Source: Burkholderia sp. WP9 (GTDB lineage: Bacteria; Pseudomonadota; Gammaproteobacteria; Burkholderiales; Burkholderiaceae). From it: a stretch of DNA of 64,000 bases. Where the stretch lies: the NCBI RefSeq assembly GCF_900104795.1, contig NZ_FNTG01000002.1:682001-746000 (forward strand). Reading direction: 5' to 3'. The position numbers and the translations under genes were made by a program. Below the pieces are notes generated by a model. The model saw only the letters and a list, made by a program, of their open reading frames with translations, had not been told where the DNA came from and did not search any database. Of this stretch, positions 61,623 to 64,000 are shown one piece after another (position 1 is the stretch's first letter; each line of letters starts with the position of its first letter).

Positions 61623-63032
61623 TCAGCTCCAGTTCGCGTGGAAGCTGCCCGGCTTGTCGGTGCGTTCGAAAGTATGCGCGCCGAAGAAATCGCGCTGTGC
61701 CTGCACCAGGTTCGCCGGCAGGCGTTCCGAACGATACGCGTCGAAATACGCGATTGCCGACGCGAAAGCCGGCACCGGCACGCCCGCGTTGATCGCCGCG
61801 ATCACGACTTCGCGCAGAGCCGACTGGTAGTTCTTCGCGATGTCGCGGAAATACGGATCGAGCAGCAGGTTAGCGATCGCTTTGTCCTTCGTATAAGCGT
61901 CCGTGATTTTTTGCAGGAAGCGGGCGCGGATGATACAGCCGGCGCGGAAGATCTTCGCGATCGTGCCGAAATCCAGATCCCACTTGTACTCTTCCGAGGC
62001 GGCGCGCAGTTGCGCGAAGCCTTGTGCGTACGAGATCACCTTGCTGAAGTAAAGCGCGCGGCGCACCGACTCGATGAACGCCTGACGCTCGGCGGCGAGC
62101 GGCTTGGCCGCCGGGCCCTCCAGCACTTTGCTCGCGGCCACGCGCTGCGTCTTCAGCGACGACAGCACGCGCGCGAACACGGCTTCCGTAATCAGCGGCA
62201 GCGGCGCGCCGAGATCAAGCGCGTTCTGGCTGGTCCACTTGCCGGTGCCCTTCTGCGCGGCGCGATCCAGGATCACGTCGACCAGATCCTTGCCGGTTTC
62301 TTCGTCTTTCTTGCTGAAAATCTTCGAGGTGATTTCGATCAGATAGCTGTCGAGCTCGCCCTCGTTCCACTCGGTGTAGACCTTGCCCAGCTCTTCGTTC
62401 GAGAGTCCGACCACCTGCTTGAGCACCGCGTAGCTTTCCGCGATCAGCTGCATATCGCCGTATTCGATGCCGTTGTGCACCATCTTCACGAAGTGGCCCG
62501 CGCCGTCCGGTCCCATATAGGCGACGCACGGCTCGCCGTCCGGCGCCTTGGCGGCGATTTCGGTGAGGATCGGGGCCACGAGGTCGTAGGCGTCGCGCTG
62601 GCCGCCCGGCATGATCGACGGGCCTTTCAATGCGCCTTCCTCACCGCCCGAGACGCCGGTGCCGATGAAATGCAGGCCGGACTTGGCGAGATCCTGATTG
62701 CGGCGGATCGTGTCGGTGAAATGCGTGTTGCCGCCGTCGATCAGAATGTCGCCCTTGTCGAGCAGCGGTTTCAACTGGTTGATCGTGGCGTCGGTGCCCT
62801 CGCCGGCCTTGACCATCAGCAGAATGCGGCGCGGCTTTTCCAGCGACTCCACGAATTCTTCCAGCGTGAAGGCCGGCACCAGCTTCCTGTCCGGATATTC
62901 GGCGACGAGTTCGTCGGTTTTTTCGCGGCTGCGGTTGTACACCGACACCGCGTGGCCGCGGCTCTCGATGTTGAGCGCCAGATTGCGGCCCATGACCGCC
63001 AGCCCCACCACGCCGATTGCCTGTTTGCCCAT
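61623..63032 (-). CDS. gnd: 6-phosphogluconate dehydrogenase, decarboxylating
   Basis: A 469-residue enzyme of the pentose phosphate pathway that converts 6-phosphogluconate to ribulose 5-phosphate, CO2 and NADPH. NADP site [15 protein letters not shown] with NRSREKT after the second strand, [11 protein letters not shown], catalytic Lys in [17 protein letters not shown] and the C-terminal IIRARFLQ are typical. The long form (about 470) is the usual homodimeric type. Single gene. Confidence 0.97.
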   Translation of the reverse strand: MGKQAIGVVGLAVMGRNLALNIESRGHAVSVYNRSREKTDELVAEYPDRKLVPAFTLEEFVESLEKPRRILLMVKAGEGTDATINQLKPLLDKGDILIDGGNTHFTDTIRRNQDLAKSGLHFIGTGVSGGEEGALKGPSIMPGGQRDAYDLVAPILTEIAAKAPDGEPCVAYMGPDGAGHFVKMVHNGIEYGDMQLIAESYAVLKQVVGLSNEELGKVYTEWNEGELDSYLIEITSKIFSKKDEETGKDLVDVILDRAAQKGTGKWTSQNALDLGAPLPLITEAVFARVLSSLKTQRVAASKVLEGPAAKPLAAERQAFIESVRRALYFSKVISYAQGFAQLRAASEEYKWDLDFGTIAKIFRAGCIIRARFLQKITDAYTKDKAIANLLLDPYFRDIAKNYQSALREVVIAAINAGVPVPAFASAIAYFDAYRSERLPANLVQAQRDFFGAHTFERTDKPGSFHANWS

Positions 63033-63177
63033 GTGAATTCTCCAGAGTCCAAAAAATGTCGTGACGCCGCGCCGGAAGGAACGTCGGCGGGCGTCGAGGG
63101 TGAAAGAATAAAAGAATTGCCGGCTTGCCGCTCGCCGGCAGGCAGCGGGCGGCGCAATTCATTGCGTCGAACGTTAG

Positions 63178-63810
63178 TCAGACCCGCGCCGCACCCGCGC
63201 GTTTCGTCAACACCAGACTGAAATTGTTGGCCGGCATGGCGACCGGCTCGTCGCACACGAATCCGACCGAAGCGCCCAACGCCACCACGGCTTCCATGTC
63301 GCGCACGCCCCATGCCGGGTCGCGGCCGCGCAACTGCTGATCGAACGCCTCGTTGCTCGGTGAAGTATGCGCGCCGCCGCGTTTGTAAGGACCGTAGAGA
63401 TACAGCACGCCGCCCTCCACGAGACGGCGGCTCGCCCCCGCGAACAACGCCTGCGTCGCGCTCCACGGTGAGATGTGAATCATGTTGATGCAAACCACGG
63501 CGTCGAGCGTATCCACGCCCCAATCCGGCTGATGCACGTCGAGCGCGAGCGGCGCGCGCACGTTCGCGAGCCCCTCGTGCGCGATCCACGCCGCGATCGA
63601 CTCGCGCGCTGTGGCATCGGCATCGCTCGGTTGCCAGTCGAGCCCGGGCATGGCGCGCGCAAAGCAGATCGCGTGCTGGCCCGTGCCGCTCGCAATTTCG
63701 AGCACGCGGCCGGTGGCCGGCAGCGCTTCGCGCAGCACGGCGAGAATCGGTTCACGGTTGCGTTCGGCGGATGGCGAACGTTGCCGCAACGCCGGATGGG
63801 AGTCTGTCAT
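63178..63810 (-). CDS. DUF938 SAM-dependent methyltransferase-like protein
   Basis: A 210-residue Rossmann-fold protein: VLEIASGTGQHAICFA is motif I for S-adenosylmethionine, followed by WQPSDADATARESI, and VVCINMIHISPWSAT. LYGPYKRGGAHTSPSN is characteristic of DUF938. Substrate unknown. Start at 63810 is chosen since the following gene ends just before it. It lies 14 bases after an upstream flavoprotein gene, so the two are probably cotranscribed. Confidence 0.88.
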   Translation of the reverse strand: MTDSHPALRQRSPSAERNREPILAVLREALPATGRVLEIASGTGQHAICFARAMPGLDWQPSDADATARESIAAWIAHEGLANVRAPLALDVHQPDWGVDTLDAVVCINMIHISPWSATQALFAGASRRLVEGGVLYLYGPYKRGGAHTSPSNEAFDQQLRGRDPAWGVRDMEAVVALGASVGFVCDEPVAMPANNFSLVLTKRAGAARV

Positions 63811-63824
63811 GGTCAGCTTCGGTT

Positions 63825-64000
63825 TCAGTACAAGGCCGTGCGCACGCGTTCGGCGAGTTCGCGATCGTAGGTCGCCGCGTCGAACTGCGCACCGTTGATA
63901 CGCCGATGAATCTCGCCGGCGCTCGGCAGGCGCGAGCGCTCGACGTAATGCGCCGGATCCCATAATTTCGAACGCACCAACGCTTTCGAGCAATGAAAGT
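63825..64000 (-). CDS. 3' end of a pyridoxamine-phosphate-oxidase-like flavoprotein gene (partial)
   Basis: The last 58 residues of a gene that runs out of the window, ending LAERVRTALY and stop TGA at 63825-63827. FHCSKALVRSKLWDPAHYVE at the edge matches the C-terminal region of PPOX-type FMN-binding proteins (HC-K-x-x-x-RS-x-LW). The stop lies 14 bases before the DUF938 start. The domain call rests on a short segment only. Confidence 0.65.
   Translation of the reverse strand, partial: FHCSKALVRSKLWDPAHYVERSRLPSAGEIHRRINGAQFDAATYDRELAERVRTALY

Noticed and set aside
61587..63221. A 544-codon open frame opposite gnd
   Set aside because: Antisense shadow of a housekeeping enzyme; no motif or ribosome binding site.
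1..64000. CRISPR arrays, tRNA or rRNA genes, prophage
   Set aside because: No regularly spaced repeats, cloverleaf-like sequences or phage structural genes were recognised on reading the window.

Overview
The window reads as a piece of a chromosome from a Burkholderiaceae bacterium, most probably Paraburkholderia or Burkholderia. Signs are the high GC content, a general porin with a C-terminal Phe, a DUF4148 protein, an aspartate carbamoyltransferase with an N-terminal helix-turn-helix, many LysR regulators, and broad catabolic capacity. No rRNA or tRNA genes, prophage or CRISPR array were found. The only mobile element recognised is a group II intron.

Layout. 1-13.7 kb: a membrane protein, a DapA-family lyase, HTH-fused pyrB, an esterase, an aldo/keto reductase with divergent LysR, an orphan histidine kinase, a Cys-containing repeat protein coupled to a small membrane protein, D-lactate dehydrogenase with divergent LysR, and an exported protein. 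13.7-15.1 kb: 3-oxoadipyl-CoA thiolase. 15.4-22.4 kb: a complete tetronate (D-erythronate/L-threonate) operon, read leftwards: FadR-type regulator, ltnD, otnK, otnC, MFS transporter, otnI, denD. 22.5-29 kb: a PcaR-like regulator, an MHS transporter plus M20 amidohydrolase operon whose leader holds the group II intron, and a divergent LysR gene. 29-37.2 kb: a C-P lyase locus, phnGHIJKLM facing phnF-DUF1045-phnN, with a 20-bp perfect palindrome between them. 37.2-41.7 kb: three exported proteins including a lytic transglycosylase, then a PotD-like binding protein translationally coupled to a dCACHE-GGDEF protein. 42-53 kb: amino-acid and methionine binding proteins, an M14 deacylase, a porin, a TetR-Ohr-esterase unit with twin operators, further esterases and lipoproteins. 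53-64 kb: glycogen phosphorylase, DHA2 exporter, threonine aldolase, NlpD-like lipoprotein, cupin, DUF4148 protein, 6-phosphogluconate dehydrogenase, a DUF938 methyltransferase and the 3' end of a flavoprotein gene.

How the genes work together. The tetronate operon should convert D-erythronate and L-threonate to dihydroxyacetone phosphate. The phn genes should cleave alkylphosphonates and pass ribosyl phosphates to PRPP. The PotD-like/GGDEF pair resembles the NspS-MbaA polyamine-to-c-di-GMP signalling pair of Vibrio cholerae. The TetR-Ohr-hydrolase group looks like an organic-peroxide response without OhrR. The strongest candidates for undescribed biology are the binding-protein/GGDEF module, the HTH-aspartate carbamoyltransferase with two matching palindromes, the TetR/Ohr circuit, and the intron sitting in an operon leader.
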